Source: Psococerastis gibbosa
Taxonomy: Eukaryota > Arthropoda > Insecta > Psocodea > Psocidae
DNA length: 64,000 nt
Assembly: GCA_963971405.1 (NCBI GenBank)
Contig: OZ020489.1
Coordinates: 31,460,290-31,524,289 of the forward strand
Reading direction: 5' to 3'
Position 1 is the stretch's first letter, and each line of letters opens with the position of its first letter. This document shows, one piece after another, positions 42,460 to 53,644 of the stretch. Position numbers and translations under genes: made by a program. The notes under the pieces were generated by a model. That model searched no databases. It saw nothing but the letters and a program-made list of their open reading frames with translations, and was not told the DNA's origin.

Positions 42460-43310
42460 ATCGTAAATGCAGGGGCCTTTCTATAGTGTTATATATTCAA
42501 TGCTCATGCTTATTCATACCAACCGTTAGAATCAAACAGAAGTTTTTGAATTTGAAACCTTTCTCTTGTATTCCAATAATTTATTAATTATTTTAACACG
42601 GTCATGTGACACCTTACTATTGCGGTATTAAAATATAAACCCCGGTATTATGTGAATCCCAAATCGCCACAATAGGGCTCAGACTGGCGATGACAATTCT
42701 CAATTATTGTACTTGAAGTCAAATTTTCTAAACTTCCTACAGCCAATTGGAATACAGATATTTGCAACAAAAAATCTCTTCTAGTTGGGCATAGAACCCA
42801 AAAGCTTCCGTTGATCATTTCTATTTCACTACGATCTAGAGCAGTTGGGTCAAGTTACTCTTTGACAGTATCCACGAATTCGCTGATAAACAATATACTG
42901 TACATAGGTACATAAGAGTACAGTATATGCTTTCCATACAATACATGCTACTTTTATTTTTTAAACCGGATCTAAAGGTAGGGGGAGGTCTGAAGGAAAC
43001 AATCGGGATTAACATTGGGAAAGAGTATCCCCAGAGTTTGCTTGAAATAACTTGTATTTGTACATAATAATACAGTAACGGATGAACGGTTGAATAGCAT
43101 TGTCATTATTCCACAGGATATACCCGTACATGTTTAAACAGACCTCAACGTATCAATTTCCGCAGCCTTCAGCTAACTGTTAATTTTCTTAAATAACAGA
43201 CTAGGAAGCACGATGTGAGCCACCTAAATATAAATATCTCGTTCAGAAACTGGAAATCATTAACTATCATTAGAGTTCTCTCTATAGGAGGTCCATACCA
43301 TGATGTTGTT
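42460..43310. other. no gene recognised
   Basis: AT-rich, with no exon-like frame or repeated segment noticed. Confidence 0.4.
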
Positions 43311-43315
43311 GTTGT

Positions 43316-43640
43316 TTCTAACGCCTACTTTCAGCATTTCTGCTTTAAGCAACCCTGTCAGCCTGGCGGGGAGGAAAGGGGAGTTGACTGACAGGGCGGA
43401 CCTCCTGATTATAGTGTATTCCGAACTACTTGGGGAACATGGTAAAGTCACACGATTAAATCGGAGGTGACCAGGACTCGACACGTACTGATACTGCCTA
43501 AGCGCGTTATCATGTCCCACTATGTTCCCCTGCCAACGCTGTGCACACTACCAAGTTTGCCGCAGTTTGAAACATGCTCTGCTCTAATGGATTCAACATG
43601 GTATGGCCATTGGTCCAGACCATGATGAAACTCTGGTACA
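43316..43640 (+). repeat. R3 interspersed repeat, longest plus-strand copy
   Basis: It starts GTTTCTAACGCCTACTTTCA, contains GCAACCCTGTCAGCCTGGCG and CTGATTATAGTGTATTCCGA, and ends near AATGGATTCAACATGG. It aligns with 11.9-12.3 kb and 27.1-27.4 kb. Confidence 0.8.
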
Positions 43641-43974
43641 TCTTGCAACAATGAGTACTCTAAATGAGATGCAGTGACCTCGCATGCGAACTCAGACTAT
43701 TGTTAAGTTATTAACCGTTTCAGCACACTAATTACATCTAGCACCAAGACAATTAAAATTAAGATAGGCGGGATTAATGCTAATCCCAGGTTAAATGGGA
43801 GGGTAATGCGGTTTTAAGCTGTATATGAGATATGGCGGATTACATAATACGCCTAGACCCTTAAGGATGGGCCTACCCAGAGGCGACAACCGTCGAATAT
43901 ATTATGGTACGAACTTTGTGCGAACTACGCAATGTTCAAAATTGCAAGGGTATTAGAAAATACAGTGCATAAAG

Positions 43975-44310
43975 GACAGTGGCGGCGCTACGGGGGTGCT
44001 CGGTGGGGTCTGCCCCCCCCCCCCCCGAAAGTTTCTCCACCCTGGGCCCCCCACTTTTGAAATATTTTACATGTTATATACCCTTTATGGTAGCAGAATT
44101 TTTCTAATTAAAAAACGTCAGAATTAAAACTGGTTACAAGTTAGTTAGCAAGGATTTCTCTGTTTCAGAAAATATGTTAACATAGTATGAGATATATAGT
44201 ATTTTTGGATCATAGATTTTGCCTTGACCTACGCGTTCACCTGTCATAATATGGACGATGAGCATGACCTCTTCTAAGCAGAGCTAGTCAAGGCCGCCGT
44301 CTAGGTACAA
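43975..44310. repeat. poly-C-containing repeat
   Basis: GGCGGCGCTACGGGGGTGCT is followed by a C run at 44016-44027, and a phrase AGTCAAGGCCGCCGTCTAGG closes the stretch. The layout resembles 25.2-25.6 kb and 61.3-61.4 kb. Confidence 0.4.
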
Positions 44311-44639
44311 CGAAGTTAAGAAACTTATTATATGCATGTACAATACGTTTATATAAAAAAAAACATGTGGCGCCGGCCTATGACATCATAACAAAAAATT
44401 GCATGCCAGTCTATAACATCATAACAAAAAATGGTGGTGTCAGTCTATGACATCATCACAATGTATGAATTTTGGGCTTGAAGTCAAAAGTGACTACGTA
44501 AAAATAGGGGTAATATTTTTAGGAATGAAACTATGATTTAACTGAAAAACAAATCAGGGTAAAATGCGCTGGTAACAGTACCCTTTACAAACAGACGTTG
44601 GTCAAAGGACACTTTACAAAAGTATTCAAAATCGTATCC

Positions 44640-44776
44640 GAAAAGGGGAAGCTGCGATGGCATAGAGGCAGCAAACTGAACTACGACATAGGAGGGAATG
44701 GCCCAGCTCTACTATGCGTCACGGCGTCAAATGGCCTAACAGCCAGCGTTGGCTGAAGAAGAAGAAGTGTCTGAAA
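44640..44776 (+). mobile_element. LINE 3' end with (GAA)n tail
   Basis: CGTATCCGAAAAGGGGAAGC ... TAACAGCCAGCGTTGGCTGA ends in AGAAGAAGAAG. The simple GAA tail matches the other LINE ends in the window. Confidence 0.5.
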
Positions 44777-44779
44777 AGG

Positions 44780-46840
44780 TACAGAATTCCATGAAGGCCA
44801 AAACAGAGCCCGATGATACATTTGCAGTCAATTATGGGCGAGGACCGAGATGGGACGAAAATAAATAGCAAACTATTTGACTAATATTGATTATTTGAAA
44901 TTTGAACACTTCCACAGGTTTACTTAAAATTGGTAACTTGGATCTAATTGAAACTCAGCTATGGACACCATGCGTAACTTTCCATTCAACTTAATTACAG
45001 GCCAGAGGCAGGTTGATAACCCTAGATTAGGGGACCAGGTACGGCCAAAACATTTATGAAGATATGAGCAGACGAATACATTATATATTCTAATGCACAA
45101 GGCTCAGCGCAAAGATTCAGTCGTATTCGTATTATGGTTTTTGACAATACGAATGCCATGGGAGTAGCTTTTTCAAAACAACGAAGAAACGACCAGAGAA
45201 TAACGATTACGAAACTTTGGGACCGTCTTGCATATCTAGCAGATAGGAGTTCCCGAAAGAAGGTGGTTTTAGCCAATAAAAATTGAGAAAATATAAGAAG
45301 TTGATCAAGTGGGTCTGTTAACGTTCGTCATAGTTACAAATGATACAGAATTATTAGATAACTACTATAATAATAATATAATGACACATCCGCCTTATTA
45401 AACAAAAAAAGCAGTAATATTGATCACATACATAAAGATTTGATATTTTTTTTAGTTTTGTAATAAAACACCAATGCGGCTATTAAAGACGATATCCCGA
45501 CAAGACATAGAGCATGGATATTTCTAGATCCTCGAATTTCGGTTAACTATAAGAAGTATAAGATATTTATGTTCCTCTCGTAAATGGAGGAATCGTTAAA
45601 TGTCTAAGTAATTATCTAGTTAACAATCATTAAATACATTTACCCATCAAAATATTATATATGACCTATAAAAAATAAGTGATCATGTGTATATATTAGT
45701 TTCAATAGTTTGAAGGCACGAAAAAGTTACTATAAAAAGACAAACTCAAAGTAGGAGTAGGAGTCGTGACAGCAATAAATGAGGTTGATAGCATCAAAGA
45801 AAAGTTAAATATGAATTATCGTAGTACCGAATCTCCTGAAATTTTGCGCAGACTTCCATAATTTCATTGCATGCCCTGAATGTCAATTCAATCGGTTTGC
45901 CAGAATTTAATTTCTGAGCATCCTTATTACTTTCTTCGTTGCTTTACCGTGATGCAATAGGGCATAATAATTATTACTCGGTTGCATTTCAATGATAATA
46001 AGAGAGCAACCAGTTACGACTAGTCAGCCCCGGTTTAAAGCCAATAATAGGATTGAACATCAGTGGCAAACGAAGTCACACCCATCCTGTTTCAAATGAT
46101 TTAAGAGCTTTCAATTCAATGACAAAATAATCAAACGCATCAGTTGGTAGCACCAGAGAAATGAAACCGGTTATAGCAATTTATTCAATTTGGCAACCAA
46201 TTAAAACGTTTAGATCTACAGTAACAACACCGATGACAGCTGAGAGCTCAGTGTTAAGCTAGGCGTTCGGGTCATGGAAATAGCCCTGGAGTAACTTGTC
46301 CCTTTGCCCTTTTTTATTTTAGTTTTTCTTACACATAACAATCATAAAGTACAACTTGACTGATGCGATCATTAGACGGTAATGTAGGCTGCATTTTGAA
46401 TACCAACACCTCCCCCCCCCCCACAAATGAAACAAAAATGGACGCCAGCAGGCAAAAGAGGAGTTATTCAAAAGAGAAATAATGTTACACTGTAACTCTC
46501 ACAACTATAGCAGCACTTGAAATAATCTGAGAACAGTGCAACAGCCAGATAGCAATTAATTGAGGTACCGTAAAAACGGGTGAATAGGGACACATGACGG
46601 AATCGGGACAAAACTTTGCCCCCCCCCCCATGTGGATTCAACACCATTTCGCATTAAATATTTAATCATTTTAAAGTTTCACTTTTGTCGTGTGGCACAA
46701 GTATGCCCCCCTTTTCAATTGTTTTAAACAGCAGGTCATCTTCCCAGCCGGATGCACGCACAGCCTCCCTATAGCAAGTGCCCACACTAAATGACATCAC
46801 TATGTATTTGTATCATTACGACCTTGGAATCGGTACCAAC
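44780..46840. other. no gene recognised
   Basis: AT-rich sequence with short poly-C tracts near 46411 and 46620. No exon or mobile element could be supported. Confidence 0.45.
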
Positions 46841-46845
46841 TATAC

Positions 46846-47208
46846 CACGGTCACGGTCGGAGGTACACAATAAACATGTACCATAAAAATTGTAAATTAA
46901 AAAGCTAACGCCTTTTAATGGCACAATTATAAAACAATAATGAACCATGTAAAGTTGTTCGCTGGTAGCCTTTTCAGCCATTTAGGCCTAGCTTTTAGGT
47001 TGCATTGTTTAAGTCTCTTCGAAATTCACGGTCACGGTCGGAGGTACACAATAAACGTGTGTACACCATGAAAATCGTAAATTTAAAAGCTAACGCCCTT
47101 TAATGGCACAATTATAAAAACAATAATGAATCATGTAAAGTTGGTCGCTGGTAGCCTTTTCAGCCAATTAGCTTTAAGGTTGTATTGTTGTAGCCTCTTT
47201 GCAATTGA
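46846..47208. repeat. tandem duplication, unit about 181 bp
   Basis: Both units start CACGGTCACGGTCGGAGGTA (46846 and 47027). They run through AAAGCTAACGCC and GCTGGTAGCCTTTTCAGCCA with scattered differences. It is older than the 154-bp duplication. Confidence 0.9.
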
Positions 47209-47209
47209 A

Positions 47210-48760
47210 CATGTGTACAAGTAGGTAACTTGTTAGTTGTTGGAAACAAATACGCATTTATTATTAAACAATAGATCGCATTGATTAAGTAAGGTTCTCA
47301 GTGGCCAGTGTTCAAGTTATGGCAGCGAGGTGTTTCAACTAACACATAATAATGGATACCAACATGGGATGAACAAATTATTGGTTCACTTGCGTGTACT
47401 AAAAATAATGCACAGTTGCGTACTGGCTTAAATTAGTTGTTTATACGCTTGGCGATTTGTTATATACAGCCCCTACATACTTTCATAGTTATAACACTAA
47501 CAAAGGAAAGCTGATGGTCCGGAATAATACAACTGAACTGTGAAAGGTCGATGTTGGAGACTAAATAAAAATCCTGCCCGGCCAGGGCCCACGCAAACCT
47601 AATAGGGTTACTATCTCTTATATTATTGAATTTCAGGGCCCACCTGCCACGCCTCCTATGATCAGCTATTGAAAAGACAGAAGCCCCCTGTTTTGTTTTT
47701 TAATAAATTTGAATTTATTGGCGGGAGCATATATCCCATCTTTCCTAAATAGAACTCTAGGTTGTTGTACCTGCCCGCATTAGTCTATTAATATCAGATT
47801 AGGCGCAGATCCCTCTGCGCACTCGCTCTGTAATTTCAGGTTCACAACCCACGGTACTATAATGGTGAAGCAGCACTTAAAGAGCCGCTCTATAAGGAAA
47901 AATTCTGTAAATATACTAGTTGACGCAATAGCACTCTACTATTATTAATGCATTTTTAATGGGCTAGGATGGACGAATTAAAATTAAGGAAAATTAAGAT
48001 AAATGGCTGATGCCGAGTTGAGACGCATTAAAAATTTGTGCAGTGCAGGCATGCACTACCCCGACCACAATAGGTTGGCATTTAGAACATTTTGTTTATA
48101 TGAAAACTTGCATAAGCAGAACACCGAATTTCAATTTTTATAAGTGTTCCAAATGCCATCCTATCGTGGTTGGGTAATGGAACTATCTCTAAATAAACGA
48201 CAGCATATGCGCTGCAATGTAGGCCCAACACTCATCTGAGTTCCATATTCTTCATTCGGTATTTTCCCTGAATTCTTGAAAATTATTGATTACCATTATC
48301 GAATAAATATTGGAACGAATAAATATTATAATGTGTAATCAAGGCCAATACTACAAGATCTTGTAATGCTTTCTCAATAGTTTCTGATAATTTAGGACCA
48401 AATCTATAACGATGGACGATACAATATATTTATAAAATATAATATATAATAGCAGCAACTGTGGTTTATGCGCAACTATAGGATATTTCGGGTGGGCCCC
48501 AAGTAAACTGCACGGTTGCACCATGTTCCAATAAAAGGTGATTCCTTGCCAAACCGTTACAAACGGGGACCCACTCTTCTCAATAGTTTCTGATAATTTA
48601 GGAACAAAACAATAATACGACGATACAATTTAGCAGCAAAGTTCAGAGTTCTGTGATTTATGCTCAACTATAAGATATTTCGGATGGGCCCCACGATTGT
48701 TCGTAAATTTAACTGCACGGTAGCACAGGGACCCACTCTTAGCGAGAGCATATTTGACAA
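47210..48760. other. no gene recognised
   Basis: The phrase TCTCAATAGTTTCTGATAAT with neighbouring bases occurs twice (48372 and 48578), as does TATTTCGG(G/A)TGGGCCCCA (48484 and 48675). A diverged duplication is likely. No coding exon was found. Confidence 0.4.
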
Positions 48761-48764
48761 AATC

Positions 48765-48870
48765 GGTCAATCTTCTTCTTCCTCTCTTCCCTCTTGGTGC
48801 CGCGTGCACAGCGCCCCAGACCCATTTATTGTACTTGACCCGGTCGGGATCTGCCAATCATTGGTAGAAA
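48765..48870 (-). mobile_element. LINE 3' end fragment
   Basis: The minus strand reads GACCGGGTCAAGTACAATAA, GCACGCGGCACCAAGAGGGA, then AGGAAGAAGAAG. It is the same 3' terminus as 53.0 kb and 14.4 kb. Confidence 0.65.
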
Positions 48871-48874
48871 ATAT

Positions 48875-49748
48875 TTGCATTGAGCTTAACATTAAACTCG
48901 TCAAGAAGTTCTAATCATTGTACCACGGGTAAAAAAAAAGTCATTTATAATACAATAATATTGGAACTATTGATCCCAATATAAGTGAGGAAACATGTAC
49001 TGTATATCGGGGAATATTCCACATGAAAAATGTTTAGCTGCGACGAAAGTCACGCAATGGGATTTCAGACACGCGAACTGAATCATGTATCTGCGGAAGA
49101 AGTAAAGCAGCATGCCTAATGGTATGCGTCAGGCTAGAATCTACATGCCGTGCAGCAGGTAGGCATCATGACGCAATGTTGCAGTCAAGTAGATAAGAAA
49201 ATAAATGAACGGTAGTACAATAGAGGCAACTTTTAAACAAGCAAGATAGAAAGAAACAGAAATCAACGTACAATGCAACTGAAATCAGAATTAAAGAACT
49301 CATTCAGGTGTAGGGAATAAAGAAGCGCTGAGGAAGCTGGTATCAACTATTCGAAGTTGAAACATAAAAAAAACATTTCTCCGGAATATAATAGCCGCTG
49401 GAGATGAAAGAATAACGGACAGCGCATGAAAGACAACTGAGATGTAATCCGCACCAGAAACGAGATAGGGGAAGAGATTGATGTTGAAGAAAAGGTCCTT
49501 GGTTGCAAAACGAAAGACCATGACGAGCGCTGCACAAAAGAGTCGGTAGACGCAAACTGTGCAGCTAGAGGAAGAATGGAAGATGCAACTAGGAAAGAGG
49601 TCAATGAAACATAATACAAAATGAGAATTAGACCGCTGAAGGATTGGAGGCATCTGAATTGTCTTTAGGACTAAAAAATGTGAATTGCACAGTATGTGCA
49701 ACTATATTGCACAAAAATTAAAAAAAAAAGTAGTTGATCTTGTGCATA
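48875..49748. other. no gene recognised
   Basis: Purine-rich on the plus strand between 49320 and 49680, which leaves long hydrophobic open frames on the minus strand without recognisable domains or splice context. Confidence 0.4.
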
Positions 49749-49749
49749 G

Positions 49750-50081
49750 TCGGGGTTTCCACCGACCGGCTAGGGCTAAATACAAATACCGTGACGTGGT
49801 AGCAGACATTCAAGACTTAGGCAGGTTTCCACCGACCTCGCATTGCAGAATGCAAATGACATTGACGGAAATGTTTGTTTTACTCTATGCCATAGTTAAA
49901 ATTGATCAATGATCATAGACTAAAATCACAAACTAACTAAAATTAAAAAAATGGTGTCATGGGATATGTTAATTACAAACATATTATTACATTTCTATAA
50001 AGAGAAAAAACAAATATTTCCGTCAATGTAATTTGCATTCTGCAATGCGAGGTCGGTGGAAACCCCGCCTAAGTCTTGAAT
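49750..50081. mobile_element. composite hairpin MITE (type-C arms, inner type-A), right arm truncated
   Basis: The left arm has the type-C CCACCGACCGGCTAGGGCTA and the core GTGACGTGGTAGCAGACATT. The inner type-A element runs 49820-50069. The right outer arm stops after AAGTCTTGAATG. Confidence 0.85.
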
Positions 50082-50521
50082 GGCCCCCAGAGAATCAAAC
50101 GTATATTTTCTGGGGGGAAGCTAATGTCCTTTTATATAGGATTATATCTCGCCCCACAACAAGCATATAGATTTCAACTGATAACGGTAGATTTGGGGTA
50201 TAACGAAATATATAATTATTTCAATTCTTCAGGGCCTATTTTACTTTTTTCAGAAGCTAACACGGAAATCAGCTGAACCGCCCATATCTGGCGAACGGTA
50301 TTGCAAGGGCAGTGCTAATGTCTGCATATAACCGCAAATGTGGATAATTTGTGGTCAAGAGATCGCCATCTGAAAAACTAGTCCCTGAACCCAATCTACA
50401 TTTTCTTTTGACCTTCGCTAAAAATTTCAAATTTATTTTTTCAATCGCTTATCTCGCACTCTCAACGCCGAGTACACAATCCAATACCACAATGAATTTT
50501 TGGGAATGATCTTTCGTATAG

Positions 50522-50589
50522 GCAGTTTTTCTTGATTTGTGCATTAAAAATTGATGAGATTTTTAATGCACAAATGAAGAAAAACTGAC
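50522..50589. repeat. palindrome, possible decayed MITE
   Basis: CAGTTTTTCTTGATTTGTGC is mirrored by GCACAAATGAAGAAAAACTG around ATTAAAAATTGATGAGATTT. It is followed by AGTGGAATACCGCTATAGG, which recalls the GGCGG MITE termini. Confidence 0.7.
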
Positions 50590-50784
50590 AAGTGGAATAC
50601 CGCTATAGGAAAAAACAATCAAAACATCGAGTTTCGACGTAATTTCACTATGGCTGTATACATTGTGAATTTCAGTACGAAAAGATAGATTTAAACTGTA
50701 TGGATCGAAATTAGGTGATTCGCAACAGGAAAAATAATGGATTTTTACAACATAATTGATGGTTATTAACAATTCCGCTTTATA

Positions 50785-50890
50785 CAATTCATACGGACAC
50801 AATACAAATAATGTCCGAAATCCATGGGGTCGTTGACATTGGACAAGGGACCTATGGGACACTATAAGTAGGCCTGGGTCCATAAAAAGT
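50785..50890 (+). repeat. R4 interspersed repeat fragment
   Basis: ACAATACAAATAATGTCCGA, GGGGTCGTTGACATTGGACA and CCTGGGTCCATAAAAAGTC match the 53.4 kb copy. Confidence 0.75.
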
Positions 50891-51435
50891 CATTAAAAAA
50901 ATTACAAACTACAATTATACACGAACAAGAGTATCGTGCTCGTATTTATATTAATATAGGCACTAGACTAGATACGTAAGGACTAGACAGACCAAAAAAA
51001 ACTGACTCTAAATTTAAATAGTGATCACATCGTGTCCTATTTTTATCACTTTTGTGTGAAACAGAGAATAGTGACCAAATCGTGGGAAATTTTTTAGCCT
51101 AAACAATGACAAACGATTCCGTCATAGAAGCATGCTTTCGCGCATTAGTAATCTCATAATGTGATTCACCGTTGTTTACTATGATAATGATGACAGCCAT
51201 ATCAATACTTAATTGTCTATCATTTACGCAAATTTCTCATATTTTTTTCATGCTTTTGTAAAGTACCAAGCGTCATGTATCAATAATTACCTCATGCTGT
51301 TCTGGGCTGCATTGACAGCTTATAGTAGGAATAATTAATAATGGCCCTTGGTATCAGACAAGCTTTATTTTATTCCAGACAAAAAATAACTAGCTAATTG
51401 CTTCGAATGGCGTCAACAGTATTCATAATATTACT

Positions 51436-51632
51436 TCTATTACTAAGCGCAACCTAGCTGAGTTAGGGCAATAAAGTCCTCTCTTACACTCAACTAGAAA
51501 TGCCCGGGACCACCTGCTTTACATGCTCTCCGAAGCATGGACAGAAAATGTAGCAAGTGTAGGACTCGCACCAAAAACCTATTGGGAGAAAGCCGGAGTC
51601 CGTACCACTACTCTACATGTCCTGACCAGCTC
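51436..51632 (-). mobile_element. tRNA-like SINE, near full length
   Basis: It matches the 9.2-9.4 kb SINE over its whole length. The minus strand has A-box-like GTAGAGTAGTGGTACG; the B-box position is degenerate (GGTGCGAGTCC). It is followed within a few bases by the Penelope-like insertion. Confidence 0.75.
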
Positions 51633-51689
51633 CTATCAGAACTGCTAGTAACTGCATAAGCTTTCACGGCCGGAGTCAAATGAAGAGCC

Positions 51690-51730
51690 TCGGTGGCTCC
51701 GTAGCGACTCACTCGCTACGGAGCCACCGA
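51690..51730. repeat. perfect hairpin, 18-bp stem and 5-nt loop
   Basis: TCGGTGGCTCCGTAGCGA, loop CTCAC, then the exact inverse. It lies upstream of the ribozyme-like core in the same insertion. Confidence 0.95.
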
Positions 51731-51760
51731 AGTACAACCTTCGAAGTCTACGCAGCGCCA

Positions 51761-51791
51761 CTGAAGATGTCGACCGCAGATGTTGACGAAA
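51761..51791 (+). ncRNA. hammerhead-ribozyme-like core
   Basis: CTGAAGA (the CUGANGA box), one extra T, stem II GTCGAC / GTTGAC with one G-U pair around CGCAGAT, then GAAA. Stem I and stem III are poorly formed, so catalysis is doubtful. Confidence 0.5.
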
Positions 51792-52117
51792 CGTTTGGAA
51801 GTTCACTTTCAATTCGACCACGGCCCATCACCCCGGATTCTACTGGTTCTTCAATCAACAGAACTGCTAGTGTTTGGATATTTTGATGGGCTTTTTGGCA
51901 GGCTCTTTCATGTACACAGTCCATTGAAATACCAGCAACAGGATGCGCAGTGTTCAGATTTATCACTTTATTTATCTCAATCGTGTACACGGCCATCGCA
52001 GCCATCGAACACAGCAGCAGAAAACTAGTCAAAACAGCGAATTATCAAATATGCACTGTTACGGGATTTTACCAACGTTTTTTTTTAGATACTATAAATA
52101 TACACACATACATATAT

Positions 52118-52175
52118 ACAGTATGCCAAAATGAAGAACCAGTAGAATCCGGACGGCAGTTACAGTATGCCAAAA
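52118..52175 (-). mobile_element. 30-bp 3'-end insertion of the same Penelope-like family, with 14-bp target duplication
   Basis: ACAGTATGCCAAAA at 52118-52131 and 52162-52175 brackets 30 bp. The reverse complement of those 30 bp contains CCGGATTCTACTGGTTCTTC, the 3' end of the 51.65-51.86 kb element. It is an extremely 5'-truncated copy. Confidence 0.8.
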
Positions 52176-52189
52176 GTCAAAAGTGTAAT

Positions 52190-52372
52190 GAACCATGAGA
52201 CACAAGGAAGAAAACCACCAGGGAGGCCGAAAGTTACACTGGCAAGAAAGATCGCCAGAGATATGAGAAGTTTGGGGCTCTCAACGCACACAACAGGACT
52301 GTGTGGAAAGTCTGCTGTCGTGCCGTCGACCCTCCATGAGGATAAGGCGCAGTAAAAGTAATTAAGTAAAAC
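52190..52372 (+). pseudogene. LINE ORF2 C-terminal fragment
   Basis: The plus strand encodes GRKPPGRPKVTLARKIARDM RSLGLS, split here by a space at residue 20. This is the RRxRGRPRxxW...DLRSLGL type tail of LINE proteins. A frameshift separates it from the original end (DPP then MRIRRSKSN). Confidence 0.65.
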
Positions 52373-52964
52373 GTATACATATATTATATATGTAGTATAA
52401 TACTATTGTATAAATATAAACAGAAGGCTGCCCTAAGGCTATGCAGTAGAATCCTAATGAAAATTGAAAAAGCTAATACCGTGATAATACGATATGACCA
52501 GGAAGGCCGATAAGAAGACATTAACTATTCAGAAGACCTTCAAGAACCGTGTTACAAACTATATTAGGCCATTTTACAGACATACAATTATTATAATTTA
52601 GATAAGAAAAACCACGAAACTATCAATCAAACGTGACAAGACTTATAAATAGTTTTGAGATTGGAAGAAAGAATAATGATGAATCAGAAATGACAATCTG
52701 ATCGAACGTGGGTGAACGAAAGCATAAGCGCCACCTCCCTCGCTTCTCAGACAATGTAATCGAGATTACTAATCGATCAATACGGAAATGAGTTTAGCTT
52801 AAATTTCAATTTCAAATTTTATAATTTGTTGCTAATTAAACCTTGTACAGATTGAATTACCCCCCACCCCCCAGATTACAGCAGTGCAAGGGCGTCGCCT
52901 GCTTTCGAGTTAGTCAGGGAGAAGGGGGAAGCAGTATTTATAATAACATAATATTTATAATCAA

Positions 52965-53070
52965 TCATAAATCGGCGTCCGGCCGGGTCAAGTACAAGAA
53001 AGGGGTCCGGGGCGACGCGCACGCGCACTAAGAGGGAAGAGGAATTAGGTGAAGAAGAAGAAGAATATTC
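52965..53070 (+). mobile_element. LINE 3' end with (GAA)n tail
   Basis: GGCCGGGTCAAGTACAAGAA, GACGCGCACGCGCACTAAGA and GAAGAAGAAGAATA. Same terminus as 48.8 kb and 14.4 kb. Confidence 0.65.
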
Positions 53071-53439
53071 ATAATAATGAACCTAATGAAGGTATGTACT
53101 GTAAATTATTTTAATTTTAATTACACTTGTTAAAAAGTGAACTCCAATAAATTTATTAAATTTAACATGTTCTTCTAGACTCTAGAGAGGGGGGGGGGGG
53201 GAGCTGTGTCTACGCCCAGATATAGCACGCTGAGTCTGGCTCGTGCGTGAAATTAAAAATACTAAGGCCTACGTAGTCTAGGTTTAAAACTGCGTCACTG
53301 TGAGTTATAAATTTTGTGTAGACAGTACTGCATGTTCAAGTCTTCAAGATTGTGTCAGTTATGTAGCCTACTGTGTTATTGTTAGGTCGAAAATGGACTG
53401 GTATCTGTAGGCTACATGCTTCCACCTGTTACACTGGGC

Positions 53440-53640
53440 CAATGGTAGGCTTGCCACAGCTTGCCCATCATCGCTTGTAGCCGGTGTAGGACTGTAGGTT
53501 AACATCGAGGACATATACCAGTTTGTCAATTCTTACGGAAACAATATAAATAATGTCTGAAATCCAAGGGGTCGTTGGCATTGGAAAAGGGACCAATGGA
53601 CCAGGCCTAAGTTCATAAAAACGTCCATTCAGGACATTAT
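53440..53640 (+). repeat. R4 interspersed repeat
   Basis: CGCTTGTAGCCGGTGTAGGA, ATACCAGTTTGTCAATTCTT and AAGGGGTCGTTGGCATTGGA match 12.5-12.7 kb in inverse. Confidence 0.8.
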
Positions 53641-53644
53641 TAAT

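Larger units (their letters stand above)
51637..51871 (+). mobile_element. 209-bp Penelope-like/retrozyme-like insertion with 13-bp target duplication
   Basis: CAGAACTGCTAGT occurs at 51637-51649 and 51859-51871 and brackets 51650-51858. The insert begins near AAGCTTTCACGGCCGGAGTC. It holds a perfect 18-bp-stem hairpin (51690-51730) and a hammerhead-like core (51761-51791). It ends CCGGATTCTACTGGTTCTTC. Penelope-like elements are known to carry hammerhead motifs; the assignment rests on that resemblance plus the target duplication. Confidence 0.7.

Noticed and set aside
49300..49701. 133-codon hydrophobic open frame on the minus strand
   Set aside because: The plus strand is purine-rich here, which removes stops from all minus frames. 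Three overlapping minus frames are open, there is no domain or conserved motif, and no splice context.
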